From an uncultured Prevotella sp. (GTDB taxonomy: Bacteria; Bacteroidota; Bacteroidia; Bacteroidales; Bacteroidaceae), in NCBI GenBank assembly GCA_905233425.1, contig CAJOEC010000038.1, forward strand, positions 1 to 34,209: DNA of 34,209 nt. The letters run 5' to 3'. Below the pieces are notes generated by a model that ran no database searches, was not told where the DNA came from, and saw nothing but the letters and a program-made list of their open reading frames with translations. Shown piece by piece: positions 7,006 to 16,636 of the stretch. Position 1 is the first letter of the stretch. Each line of letters starts with the position of its first letter. Both the position numbers and the translations under genes were made by a program.

Positions 7006-8171
7006 TTTATACCTCCTCTCTTCATTCGTTTTGAAATATTACGCTCCACCACGAAGTGGTCGATGGTGGGAGCAAACATATTCATCAGCAGGATGGCGAG
7101 CATCATGCCCTCGGGATAGCCGGGGTTCATCACGCGGATAATCACGGCCATGGCACCGATGATGAAGCCATAGACCCACTTACCACTCTCCGTGCGGCAG
7201 GAAGTCACAGGGTCGGTAGCCATGAACACAGCACCGAAACAGAAGCCACCCAGCACCAAGTGCTCGTACCAGGCAATCGGGGTCATGCCGAGACTCTCGA
7301 AGAGACATGCCATTACACCGCCACCCACAAAGACGCTCAGCATGGTCTTCCAAGAAGCAATGCCCGTCCAGAGCAGCAAAATTGCTCCTAAGGCAATAGC
7401 AATGACGCTCGTCTCACCAATACTTCCAGGGATAAGACCGATAATCATATCGTTCAGAGAGGCTGTCACCTCTGCGCCTTGTCCCACTTGTGCAAGCGGC
7501 GTAGCCATCGTGAAACCGTCGGGTAACGTATTTCCCAGTCCAAAGATGCTGTCTTGTGCCACCCAAACCTGGTCGCCCGACATCTTCGATGGATAGGCGA
7601 AGAAGAGGAAGGCGCGGCAGAGCAGCGCGGGGTTGAAGATGTTCATGCCCGTACCGCCGAAGATCTCCTTGCCGATGATGACGGCGAAGGCAACGGCGAT
7701 GGCGAGAATCCAAAGCGGACACTCCACAGGGATGATGAGGGGGATGAGGATACCCGAAACGAGGAATCCTTCCTGAATCTCCTCGCCCTTCCACTGTGCC
7801 CAGGCAAACTCAATGCCGAGGCCTACGATGTAAGAGACGAGAATCTTGGGCAGCACGGCAAGGAAGCCGAAAAAGAACATTTCCCAGAAACCCGTCGTGG
7901 CGAGAGCGCCGGCGGCGAGGGCATTCTGGTAGCCCACATTATACATGCCGAACAGCATGGCCGGCATCAATGCGATGACCACCAGGCTCATGATGCGCTT
8001 CGAGTCGATGGCATCGTGGATGTGCACGCCACTCTTCGCCGTGTCGTTGGGCACGAAGAGGAACGTCTCGAAGCCGTCGAACACGGAGCGGAAAGCATGA
8101 AGCTTACCGCCCTCCTCGAAGTTCGGCTTAATCTTATTCAAATAATTCCTTAAAAAACTCATATTCTTCAT
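7002..8171 (-). CDS. nqrB: Na+-translocating NADH:quinone reductase subunit B
   Basis: 389-residue, about ten-helix membrane subunit of Na+-NQR; it carries covalent FMN and riboflavin and forms much of the ion path. The flavin-attachment region DGFTMATPLAQ lies near residue 223, with the threonine of MATPL as the expected acceptor. NIFNPALLCRAFLFFAYP just before it is family-typical. A second ATG nine bases downstream (MSFLRNYL) is an equally good start. It overlaps nqrC by 4 bases. Upstream, a 125-base gap carrying an ACGAATT-type inverted repeat separates it from nqrA. Confidence 0.96.
   Translation of the reverse strand: MKNMSFLRNYLNKIKPNFEEGGKLHAFRSVFDGFETFLFVPNDTAKSGVHIHDAIDSKRIMSLVVIALMPAMLFGMYNVGYQNALAAGALATTGFWEMFFFGFLAVLPKILVSYIVGLGIEFAWAQWKGEEIQEGFLVSGILIPLIIPVECPLWILAIAVAFAVIIGKEIFGGTGMNIFNPALLCRAFLFFAYPSKMSGDQVWVAQDSIFGLGNTLPDGFTMATPLAQVGQGAEVTASLNDMIIGLIPGSIGETSVIAIALGAILLLWTGIASWKTMLSVFVGGGVMACLFESLGMTPIAWYEHLVLGGFCFGAVFMATDPVTSCRTESGKWVYGFIIGAMAVIIRVMNPGYPEGMMLAILLMNMFAPTIDHFVVERNISKRMKRGGIK
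7012..7017 (-). promoter_or_regulatory. Strong Shine-Dalgarno site of nqrC
   Basis: The minus strand reads AGGAGG with a 6-base spacer to the nqrC ATG at 7005. Most other starts in the window lack such a site, so it decides the nqrC start and suggests strong re-initiation. Confidence 0.65.
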
Positions 8172-8180
8172 TCTATTTTG

Positions 8181-8286
8181 GAAACGAATTATCCTAATTG
8201 GTCTTAATTTTTTTCACGAATTATTTTAATTGGCAATTAAGTAAAATTCGTGGAACAAATTAAATTCAATTAGCCAAATTCGTTTC
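8181..8286. repeat. Nested inverted repeat (ACGAATT type) in the nqrA-nqrB junction
   Basis: The outer arms GAAACGAATT (8181-8190) and AATTCGTTTC (8277-8286) are perfect complements. Inner arms CACGAATT (8215-8222) and AATTCGTG (8245-8252) are also perfect, and extend with one mismatch. The core heptamer ACGAATT is shared with the rnfC-rnfD junction element at 14164-14275, so the two belong to one family. Confidence 0.75.
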
Positions 8287-8296
8287 TTAATCATTC

Positions 8297-9661
8297 TTAT
8301 GCGTTTTCTTTTCTGAGAATGTCTAATCCCTGTCTGACGATTCGTTGCAGTTCGAGCTTCGAGGAGTCCACGAACTCGGCCAGAGCGAAGTCTTCGGGAG
8401 CCACCTCATAGATTCCCAGCTGCTCCTGACGGTCGATGTCGCCGGTGATGATGGCCTTGATGAGGTACTCGCCGTAGATGTCCATCGGCAGCACGCTGTC
8501 GTACTCGCCGCTCATGATGATGTGGCGCTCGCCACCCTTTATACGGGCATCTAACGCATACTCCTTTTTGCCACAGAGCCATGAGAAGTAGCTACGGCTG
8601 ACAGAGAACTGTTTGAAGCGCGGCATAATCCAGCCAAACATCTCGTTGGCATCGTCGCCCTCAGGGATAATGGTAATCTCAGAACTGTGTGCTCCAAGGA
8701 AACCATCCTTCGTGGTCTTGCGACCCGTCAGCACGTTACCGTTGATGATGCGCACGCTGTGCCCTGGCTCATAGCTGTTCGAGACCAGCGTATTCAGTTC
8801 CTGCCCTATGAGCATGTCCACATAGCAGGGTTTCTTCACCTCGCTGCCGCAGAGAGCCACCGTGCGGGTAAGGTTCACCTTGCCCGTGTTGAACAGGCGG
8901 CCGATGAAAAGCACCACCGTCGGGTCGCCGATAGTCCACACAACCTCGCCCTTGTTCACCGGGTCGATGTTGTTCACCTGCACACCCACATTGCCTGCCG
9001 GGCAGGGGCCGTCGAAAACCGTCACTTCGATTCCCGTTTGTTGCGACTGAGTCGCAACAGACTGTGCAAGCGGAGACTGAGGGCCAACGCCGAGGTGCAC
9101 CTTTGCAATCTTTGCGAGTGCCTTCAGGCCGGTCACGAAATCCTGCTCCTGCCCCTTCACCTCATAGTCGAAGCTGGCGGCCAGCGGTTTGTCGCGCAGG
9201 GCCGAAACGAAAATTGCCTTAGGCTGCACATCGGGCGACGTAGACACAGCGTAAGGCAATTGGTTGATGTAGCCGAACAATCCGGCTTCTAACAGCGCGT
9301 CGATGACGGCCTGGGAGTCCATCTTCGCCACGTCCTTTTTCCCATAGTCCGCATACACCTGCTGTGCGTCGGCCTCCACCTTCACGCAGAGCACCTTACG
9401 GCGCTCACCACGCTCCACGGCAGTGACCTTCCCGCTTACAGGCGAGGCGAATCTCACTTCCGGATGCAGCTTGTTCACGAACAGCGCATCCCCGGCTTTG
9501 ACGATGTCACCTTCGCGCACCACGACCTTGGGTGTCACTCCCTCAAAGTCGTCGGGCACCAGGGCATACTTCCCGTTAGACTTCAGCGTAAGCTTTGTCT
9601 CGGCAGCCTTGCCCTGAAGGTGAATGTCCAAGCCCTTCCGTAGCTTAATTACATTTGCCAT
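8297..9661 (-). CDS. nqrA: Na+-translocating NADH:quinone reductase subunit A
   Basis: 454-residue cytoplasmic-face subunit of Na+-NQR, implicated in the quinone site. It begins MANVIKLRKGLDIHLQGKA, the family hallmark (IKLKKGLDLPIxG). A biotinyl-lipoyl-like β domain follows (VREGDIVKAGDALFVNKLHP, about 48-67), and LCGSEVKKPCYVDMLIGQEL lies in the second half. It is the first gene of the operon, 43 bases downstream of a good Bacteroidota promoter. The order A-B-C-D-E-F is the usual one. Confidence 0.97.
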   Translation of the reverse strand: MANVIKLRKGLDIHLQGKAAETKLTLKSNGKYALVPDDFEGVTPKVVVREGDIVKAGDALFVNKLHPEVRFASPVSGKVTAVERGERRKVLCVKVEADAQQVYADYGKKDVAKMDSQAVIDALLEAGLFGYINQLPYAVSTSPDVQPKAIFVSALRDKPLAASFDYEVKGQEQDFVTGLKALAKIAKVHLGVGPQSPLAQSVATQSQQTGIEVTVFDGPCPAGNVGVQVNNIDPVNKGEVVWTIGDPTVVLFIGRLFNTGKVNLTRTVALCGSEVKKPCYVDMLIGQELNTLVSNSYEPGHSVRIINGNVLTGRKTTKDGFLGAHSSEITIIPEGDDANEMFGWIMPRFKQFSVSRSYFSWLCGKKEYALDARIKGGERHIIMSGEYDSVLPMDIYGEYLIKAIITGDIDRQEQLGIYEVAPEDFALAEFVDSSKLELQRIVRQGLDILRKENA

Positions 9662-9703
9662 TGTTACTTAAATATTATTTGTATTTATTTTACAATCTGC
9701 GTG

Positions 9704-9735
9704 CAAAGTTACAATAATTATATGAACCAGCCAAA
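9704..9735 (-). promoter_or_regulatory. Promoter of the nqr operon
   Basis: On the minus strand, TTTG (9732-9735), a 20-base spacer, then TAACTTTG (9704-9711). This is an excellent match to the Bacteroidota -33/-7 consensus. It predicts a leader of roughly 35 bases before the nqrA ATG, and shows that nqr need not depend on read-through from the rnf operon. Confidence 0.75.
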
Positions 9736-9793
9736 AAAAGACGGACACATTTCACAGAAACACCGCATTTTTTAGGCATTATGAGGCTATCGG

Positions 9794-11254
9794 CTATTTT
9801 GAGGCAGGTACGCACGATGTGTCAGTCTCTACTTTTGACTCTATGCGGCTTACGCCGTGATAGTCCACTGTCCCCCGCTTCTCGAGGAACGTCATAATCA
9901 TTTCCGATGTCTCACGGTTCAGCCTCTCCGTGTATTCGAAGCCGTAGGCACGACAGGCGGCGGCCACATAGCTGTTTGTCACCACGCGGTAGGTCTTCGC
10001 CATGTCTATCCCACTGCCGTCCTCATTGGTTATCTTCATCTCCCTGATGACCATGGGTTCGTCCTTGTCCAAGGTGAGCCGGGCGTGGAGTCCTGCGAGA
10101 TGGGGGAAGTGGAAGATGTCTTTGCGGCTGTACAGCTCAATCATCCTGCACAGTTCTGCGCCTGTCAGCGTCATTACACACGCAAAATTCCCAAAAGGGT
10201 CCATCGTCAGTACGTCTTGCACGGTGATATCACCGCCGGGGTGGCTTTCAAGACGTATTCCACGGAAATTCTGTATTGCCACGTCGGCTCCCGACTCCTC
10301 CTTCATAGCGTCACAGACCATACACCCTATCTCGTAGATGTTGGCAAAAGGTGCCGTGCTATGGGCAAGTACGCGGCGGAATTCCGGGTGGTCACTGAAA
10401 TTGTCGACCATTGCCTTGACCACGTGGTTCTGCTGTGGGAAGTTTTTCACGTCGATGTATTCAGCCTGCTTTGTCATGACATGGCCGCTGTCGACGGTTA
10501 GCGTGATGTGGGTGGCGTATGGCAGTTTGTTGCGGTTCTGTGTAATGAGCATTCTGGTCTGCGCTTCAGCCAATACGGTGTCGCCTTTCAGTTGTGTGTG
10601 GCTGTGCCCGCCTATGATGACATCGAGCCATGGGAATGCAGAAGCCATGACGGTGTCTTCCCTGTAGCCCAAGTGTGAGAGCAGTATTGTGGCATCGCAC
10701 TCACGGCTCATCCACTCATAGCGCCCCACCACGTCGGCAGCAGGTTCGAATCCCACGCCCTCCAAGTTGTCGGGATGGGTGTCGGGGTGCCCCCGTTTGT
10801 TGGTCTGCACCACACCGATGACCCCTACGCGCAGCCCTTCGACGTCGAACACCTGGCACGGGACTGTTCGTATGCCGATGCTGTCGGCGGCAGAGATATT
10901 AGCGCAGATATACCGGAAATTGCTCAGTCCCATGAGCCGTGGCAGCGAGTGCATGTCGAAATCATGGTTCCCCAGCGCCGATGCGTTGAAGCCTATCTGG
11001 TTCATCAGGGCCACCATGGGATAGCCCGAGGGCTGGTACATGTCGTTTATGGGGTTGCCTGTGCGGTTGTCGCCAGCCGAGAACACCAGCAGCGACGGAT
11101 AGAGTGTGCGCAGACTGTCGGCTATGGCGGCCAACTGTGGCATGGCATCGAGGGCGGCGTGCATGTCGTTCACAGCCAGGATGTGTACCTCCCGGTTGCC
11201 ACCCCTGACTACAAGAACCGCCAGGAGCAAGAGGCATATCACCGCTTTCCTCAT
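9794..11254 (-). CDS. UshA-like secreted metallophosphatase (5'-nucleotidase family)
   Basis: Exported bifunctional-type 5'-nucleotidase/2',3'-cyclic phosphodiesterase family protein of 486 residues. The signal peptide is MRKAVICLLLLAVLVV. The calcineurin-like domain shows the metal motifs NDMHAAL, SAGDNRTG, GNHDFD and IGGHSHTQ. The 5'-nucleotidase C-terminal domain follows, with MDPFGNFACVMTLTGAEL and the substrate-stacking type YRVVTNSYVA. I prefer the ATG at 11254; a GTG at 11266 would add four residues. It starts within 20 bases of the rnfA stop, so it probably rides on the rnf transcript. Bacteroidota often have such proteins as a split pair; no partner gene is visible here. Confidence 0.88.
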   Translation of the reverse strand: MRKAVICLLLLAVLVVRGGNREVHILAVNDMHAALDAMPQLAAIADSLRTLYPSLLVFSAGDNRTGNPINDMYQPSGYPMVALMNQIGFNASALGNHDFDMHSLPRLMGLSNFRYICANISAADSIGIRTVPCQVFDVEGLRVGVIGVVQTNKRGHPDTHPDNLEGVGFEPAADVVGRYEWMSRECDATILLSHLGYREDTVMASAFPWLDVIIGGHSHTQLKGDTVLAEAQTRMLITQNRNKLPYATHITLTVDSGHVMTKQAEYIDVKNFPQQNHVVKAMVDNFSDHPEFRRVLAHSTAPFANIYEIGCMVCDAMKEESGADVAIQNFRGIRLESHPGGDITVQDVLTMDPFGNFACVMTLTGAELCRMIELYSRKDIFHFPHLAGLHARLTLDKDEPMVIREMKITNEDGSGIDMAKTYRVVTNSYVAAACRAYGFEYTERLNRETSEMIMTFLEKRGTVDYHGVSRIESKVETDTSCVPASK

Positions 11255-11272
11255 GCTGGTGGTCACGGTTCT

Positions 11273-11875
11273 TTAGTCAAGGCCGAAAAGTGTGCGCAGT
11301 CCGCCGTCTACACCAGCGAAGCCCATGAAGGCGAGGCTCAGCAGACCGGCAGAGACGAGGACTATGGCCATACCGCGCATACCCTTGGGGATGCTGGCCA
11401 GTTCGAGCTGCTCGCGTATGCCGGCGAAAACAGTCAGGGCGAGACCGAAGCCTATAGCCGTGCTGAGGGCATAGACAATGCTCTGCGCGAGGTTGAAGTC
11501 CTTCTGTATGACAAGGATAGCCACGCCGAGGACGGCACAGTTGGTAGTGATAAGCGGAAGGAAGATGCCGAGGGCCTGGTAGAGGGGTGGCGAGACTTTC
11601 TTGAGGATGATCTCGACCATCTGCACAAGAGAGGCGATGACGAGGATGAAGGCGATGGTCTGCAAGTATTGCAGTCCGAAGGGGTTGAGCACGTAGTTCT
11701 GTATGAGCCAGGTGACAAGGGTTGCCAGAACCATGACGAAGGCCACGGCGGCAGACATGCCGAGCGACGTGTCTATCTTCTTCGACACGCCGAGGAAGGG
11801 GCAGATGCCGAGGAACTGTGCCAGCACGATGTTGTTGACGAAGATGGCGGAGATGAAAATCAAAAGGTATTCCAT
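11273..11875 (-). CDS. rnfA: Rnf electron transport complex subunit A
   Basis: 200-residue membrane subunit with about six helices, paralogous to NqrE. The start MEYLLIFISAIFVNNIVLAQF and the following GICPFLGVSKKIDTS are family hallmarks. It starts 3 bases after the rnfE stop, with AAGGAG 6 bases before its ATG. It is the last Rnf gene in the usual Bacteroidota order B-C-D-G-E-A. With RnfE it forms the membrane core that carries an iron centre in studied complexes (family knowledge). Confidence 0.96.
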   Translation of the reverse strand: MEYLLIFISAIFVNNIVLAQFLGICPFLGVSKKIDTSLGMSAAVAFVMVLATLVTWLIQNYVLNPFGLQYLQTIAFILVIASLVQMVEIILKKVSPPLYQALGIFLPLITTNCAVLGVAILVIQKDFNLAQSIVYALSTAIGFGLALTVFAGIREQLELASIPKGMRGMAIVLVSAGLLSLAFMGFAGVDGGLRTLFGLD

Positions 11876-11878
11876 AAT

Positions 11879-12481
11879 TCACTCCTTTGTTTTTAGTTTG
11901 TTCACGATTGCGATGAGGTAGCCGAGGGTGATAAAGGCTCCGGGCGGGAGGATGAAGAGGAGGATGTTCGTGGTCTCGGGCAGAAGGGTGAGGCCGAAGA
12001 TGCTGCCGGCCCCGAGGAGTTCGCGGACGATGCCGAGGAGGGTCAACGCGAGGGTGAAGCCCAGTCCGATGCCTATGCCGTCGAAGAGCGAGGCCAGCGG
12101 CGACTGCTTGGCGGCGAAAGCCTCAGCACGACCGAGGATGATGCAGTTCACCACGATGAGGGGGATAAACAGGCCCAGCGACTTGTCTACATCGGGCAGG
12201 AAGGCCTTAATGACCAACTGCAGGATAGTAACGAAGGCAGCGATGACGACGATGAAGACGGGTATGCGCACCTTGTCGGGAGTAAGCGACTTCATCAGCG
12301 AGATGACGACGTTGGTGCAGATGAGCACCGCCATCGTAGCCAGGCCCATCGACAGACCATTCAAGGCCGAAGTGGTCGTGGCTAATGTGGGACACATGCC
12401 GAGCATCAGGACAAACGTGGGGTTGTCCTTGACGATGCCGTTCTTGATGATACTTATATAACTCATAATTCGTTGTTCCAT
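11879..12481 (-). CDS. rnfE: Rnf electron transport complex subunit E
   Basis: 200-residue membrane subunit, paralogous to NqrD. Family signatures include NPTFVLMLGMCPTLATT near residues 19-35 and VNCIILGRAEAFAAK near 110-124. Start is either the ATG at 12481 or the internal ATG that gives MSYISIIKNG; the second resembles other family members more closely. It lies 3 bases after the rnfG stop and 3 bases before rnfA, a tightly packed part of the operon with no repeat inserts. Confidence 0.95.
   Translation of the reverse strand: MEQRIMSYISIIKNGIVKDNPTFVLMLGMCPTLATTTSALNGLSMGLATMAVLICTNVVISLMKSLTPDKVRIPVFIVVIAAFVTILQLVIKAFLPDVDKSLGLFIPLIVVNCIILGRAEAFAAKQSPLASLFDGIGIGLGFTLALTLLGIVRELLGAGSIFGLTLLPETTNILLFILPPGAFITLGYLIAIVNKLKTKE
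11882..11887 (-). promoter_or_regulatory. Shine-Dalgarno site of rnfA
   Basis: The minus strand reads AAGGAG, 6 bases before the rnfA ATG at 11875, inside the last codons of rnfE. Confidence 0.55.
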
Positions 12482-12484
12482 AAA

Positions 12485-13108
12485 TCAATGTTTCTGTTGC
12501 GAAGCCCCGGTCTGACCGTCGGCGGCGGGTGTGCCCTTGTAGGCGTTATAGGCGTTGTTGACGGCGAGGAGGAAGGCACGGCTGGTGATGGTCGAGGCGG
12601 TGATGGCATCCACCTGTCCGCCGTCCTTCGAGACGGTAAGGGGTTCTGCGGGGTTCTTGCCAATGATGTCGCCCTTCTGGCCTTTCTGGAACCACTGGTC
12701 GGCCTTGGCGCCGAGGCCCGGAGTCTCGGTGTGCTCAAGGAGTGTGTAGCCAAGCACGTCGCCGTTGGTGTTGAAGCCCACAAGCACTTTCAGGTTGCCG
12801 CCGAAGCCCAGCGTGGTACTCTCGACGGCAGCGCCGAGGTCGTTGCCCTGTGCGTCCTGAGTATGGTAGATGATAAACATCTGTTCCTTGCCCTTCGCAT
12901 CGGTCTGGCGGACGGTGTCGGTGCGGGCGACGGCCACGTCGTCACATACGAGAACGGACTTGATGCCGTCGGCGAGCGTTTTCTCCTTCTGCACGGCGAT
13001 GGGTGCGGCAGTCACGCTGTTCACCCACGCCAGCACGGCACCCATGACAAGAGCCACGCCGGTGAGCACAAGCACCATATTTGTCAAAGATGATCCAAGT
13101 TTCTTCAT
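12485..13108 (-). CDS. rnfG: Rnf electron transport complex subunit G
   Basis: 207-residue subunit with covalent FMN, paralogous to NqrC. It has an N-terminal transmembrane helix (about 10-30) and a periplasmic FMN-binding domain. HTETPGLGAKA (about 126-136) matches the family ExxxxGLG signature. The flavinylation motif DAITASTITS is near 167-176, with T173 the likely acceptor; the usual S/T-G-A-T core here reads T-A-S-T. The upstream 39-base junction to rnfD carries an imperfect hairpin with a doubled GGGGAGTGAA repeat. Confidence 0.94.
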   Translation of the reverse strand: MKKLGSSLTNMVLVLTGVALVMGAVLAWVNSVTAAPIAVQKEKTLADGIKSVLVCDDVAVARTDTVRQTDAKGKEQMFIIYHTQDAQGNDLGAAVESTTLGFGGNLKVLVGFNTNGDVLGYTLLEHTETPGLGAKADQWFQKGQKGDIIGKNPAEPLTVSKDGGQVDAITASTITSRAFLLAVNNAYNAYKGTPAADGQTGASQQKH

Positions 13109-13118
13109 ATTTCTTCTT

Positions 13119-13166
13119 ATGGGGAGTGAAAGGGGAGTGAAGGGAAATCAATTCCCTTTCACTCCA
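13119..13166. repeat. Short repeat/hairpin in the rnfD-rnfG junction
   Basis: Two direct copies of GGGGAGTGAA (starting near 13122 and 13133) are followed by an inverted copy. GGAGTGAAGGGAA (13135-13147) pairs with TTCCCTTTCACTCC (13153-13166) with a one-base bulge. The inverted half lies in the last codons of rnfD, so the element straddles the stop codon. Confidence 0.6.
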
Positions 13167-14146
13167 AATCTTTGAGGTTTGACATAGTTGTTAATCAGCG
13201 GCGTGAACGCGTTCATGATGAGGATGGCGAAGGACATTCCTTCGGGGTATGCCCCCCAGTTGCGGATGACGATGGTCAGCAGACCTATGCACACGCCGTA
13301 TATGATCTGCCCTTTCGGTGTCATTGGCGAGGTGACGTAGTCGGTGGCCATGAAGATGGCTCCGAGCATCAGACCGCCACTGAGGATGACCACGAAGGGG
13401 TCGGCGTAGATTGGGTTAACGAGGTGGAGAATACCGCTGAAGACGAACACCGTGCCGATGATGCTCACGGGGATGTGCCAGGTGATAATCTTCCGCCACA
13501 GCATGAACGCGAGGCCAGCGAGCAGCGCAAGGTCGCAGATCTCGCCGATGGTGCCGGCACCACCGTGGAAAGCTGAGTCGGCCAGCAACAGCGACATTGC
13601 GTCGGGCAGCTTATCGAGCGCCGCCAAGTTGCCCGTCTTTATGGCCTCCTGCATCACGGCCAACGGCGTGGCTCCCGTGACGGCATCGGTGTAGCTGAGC
13701 AGCTGTCCGGGCAGCGGCCATGAGGTCATCTGAGCCGGGAAGGCCACAAGCAGGGCACAACGGCCTACAAGTGCGGGGTTGAAGATGTTCTGACCCAGTC
13801 CGCCGAAGGTCATCTTTGCCACGCCGATGGCGAAGAGGGCGCCGATGACGATAATCCAGATGGGGAGGTTCGACGGCAGATTCATGCCGAGGAGCAGACC
13901 CGTCAGCGCCGCCGAGCCGTCGAGGATGGTGTTGCGCGGGTTGCGCAGAATAAACTTGTTTATGGCCCACTCGAAGAAGACGCAGGCTGCCACACTCGAC
14001 AGGCACACGATGACCGAGCCGATGCCGAAGAACCAGAACGACACTAACAGCGCCGGTACGAGCGCAATCATCACGCCGTACATATTGCGCTCCACAGAGT
14101 CGCTGCCGTGGGCGTGGGGGGAAAGTGAAACAATCAATTTACTCAT
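13148..14146 (-). CDS. rnfD: Rnf electron transport complex subunit D
   Basis: 332-residue, roughly ten-helix membrane subunit, paralogous to NqrB. It begins MSKLIVSLSPHAHGSDSVER, a typical RnfD N-terminus. The FMN-attachment motif DAVTGATPLAV lies near 154-164, with T160 the expected acceptor. FGGLGQNIFNPALVGR (114-129) is family-typical. The final codons encode RFGVKGN from a stretch that forms the inverted arm of the junction repeat. Upstream, 133 bases with a strong ACGAATT-type inverted repeat separate it from rnfC. Confidence 0.96.
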   Translation of the reverse strand: MSKLIVSLSPHAHGSDSVERNMYGVMIALVPALLVSFWFFGIGSVIVCLSSVAACVFFEWAINKFILRNPRNTILDGSAALTGLLLGMNLPSNLPIWIIVIGALFAIGVAKMTFGGLGQNIFNPALVGRCALLVAFPAQMTSWPLPGQLLSYTDAVTGATPLAVMQEAIKTGNLAALDKLPDAMSLLLADSAFHGGAGTIGEICDLALLAGLAFMLWRKIITWHIPVSIIGTVFVFSGILHLVNPIYADPFVVILSGGLMLGAIFMATDYVTSPMTPKGQIIYGVCIGLLTIVIRNWGAYPEGMSFAILIMNAFTPLINNYVKPQRFGVKGN

Positions 14147-14163
14147 ATTTCTTCCTTTTTCTT

Positions 14164-14275
14164 AACAACGAATTATACGAATTACACGAATTGAACGAAT
14201 TTATAAATAATTTCACGAATTTGTGCAATTCATAATAATTTGTGCAATTCGTGTAATTCGTTTTAATTCGTTGTT
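14164..14275. repeat. Large inverted repeat of 9-bp units in the rnfC-rnfD junction
   Basis: The outer arms AACAACGAATT (14164-14174) and AATTCGTTGTT (14265-14275) are perfect. The next arms are 17 bp and perfect: ACGAATTACACGAATTG (14177-14193) with its complement at 14245-14261. Each arm is built from 9-bp units (ACGAATTAY). The centre holds a direct repeat, AATTTGTGCAATTC (about 14218 and 14238). It fills nearly the whole gap between stop and start codons. Confidence 0.85.
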
Positions 14276-14279
14276 TCTA

Positions 14280-15650
<1,371 letters not shown>

Positions 15651-15654
15651 ATTT

Positions 15655-15790
15655 GGGGAGTTAAAGGAGTTATAGGGAGTTAAAGGAGTTAAAGACGTCA
15701 GTTCGTTTTATTGACATTGACAGAAGACAAGGGAGCGGGACTATCGTCTTTAACTCCTTTAACTTCTTTAACTCCTTTAACTTCTTCTGT
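15655..15790. repeat. Inverted 9-mer repeat spanning the rnfB-rnfC junction
   Basis: Units of about 9 bp (GTTAAAGGA and variants) run at 15658-15694. The same units return inverted at 15748-15789. The arms AGTTAAAGGAGTTAAAGACG (15678-15697) and their complement (15745-15764) are perfect over 20 bp. The second arm lies inside the rnfB reading frame and encodes its repetitive C-terminal tail. Confidence 0.85.
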
Positions 15791-16627
15791 TATAGGCTTC
15801 GGTTCTGGGAAATTCACCGCCTTGATGGCGTGTGTGGGACATGCCTCTACACATTTCTTGCACAGGCGGCACTTCTCCGGGTCGATATACGACAGGTTCT
15901 GCCACACGGTGATGGCCTCGAACTTGCACGCCCTTGAGCATTTGCCACAGCCGATGCAGGATGCCTTGCATGCCTTCATCGACACGGCTCCCTTGTCCTT
16001 GTTCATGCAGGAAACGAACACCCGGCGTCCCTTCGGCCCTTTCTTACGCAGTTCGATAATCTGTCGCGGACAAGCCTTCGCACATGCCCCACAGGCCGTA
16101 CACTTTTCCTCGTCGACCTCCGGCAGACCAGTCTCGTCGTTGATGCGGATAGCCCCGAACTGACATGCGTTCACACAGTCGCCGCAGCCCAGACAGCCGT
16201 AGCCGCAGAGCGTCTCGCCCGCCCCGCAGGCGTGCATGGCGGCACACGTGCGCAGCCCGGCGTACTCGTTCACCTTCGCCCGGTACTCACAGCTTCCGTT
16301 GCATCTCACCACGGCAACTTTCGGCTCGCCGTTGGCGATGGCCATGCCTAAGAGGTCGGCCACCTGGCCCATCACCTCGGCACCGCCAACGGGGCAGTTC
16401 AGCCCGTCGATTTTTCCGGCGTCAGCCCCCTTCACGAGTGCGTCGGCCATGCCCCCGCAGCCAGCAAAGCCGCAGCCGCCGCAGTTGGCTCCAGGCAGCA
16501 GCGCACTCACTTTGGCTATGCGCGGATCCTCAAACACAGCAAATTTCTTCGAGGCCGCAAACAGCACGACAGCCGCTATCAGCGCGATGCCTCCAAGAAC
16601 AATTACTGCAATCAAAATAGGATTCAT
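15698..16627 (-). CDS. rnfB: Rnf electron transport complex subunit B (multi-cluster ferredoxin)
   Basis: 309-residue ferredoxin-accepting subunit. An N-terminal transmembrane helix (about 4-25) is followed by the Fe-S domain with C49, C52, C57 and C78. Four [4Fe-4S] ferredoxin motifs come next: C145/148/151/155, C176/179/182/186, C224/227/230/234 and C253/256/259/263. That is more clusters than the two of the enterobacterial form and fits the long RnfB of anaerobes. Residues 281-293 (EEVKGVKEVKGVK) are encoded by the 9-bp repeat and look like an acquired tail. Upstream, a 53-base gap of TGTTTTCC-like repeats separates it from rseC. Confidence 0.96.
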   Translation of the reverse strand: MNPILIAVIVLGGIALIAAVVLFAASKKFAVFEDPRIAKVSALLPGANCGGCGFAGCGGMADALVKGADAGKIDGLNCPVGGAEVMGQVADLLGMAIANGEPKVAVVRCNGSCEYRAKVNEYAGLRTCAAMHACGAGETLCGYGCLGCGDCVNACQFGAIRINDETGLPEVDEEKCTACGACAKACPRQIIELRKKGPKGRRVFVSCMNKDKGAVSMKACKASCIGCGKCSRACKFEAITVWQNLSYIDPEKCRLCKKCVEACPTHAIKAVNFPEPKPITEEVKGVKEVKGVKDDSPAPLSSVNVNKTN

Positions 16628-16636
16628 AAGTTATAC

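Noticed and set aside
10775..11896. 373-codon plus-strand frame over the phosphatase, rnfA and the end of rnfE
   Set aside because: It crosses two recognised minus-strand genes and their junction; the translation is acidic shadow sequence.
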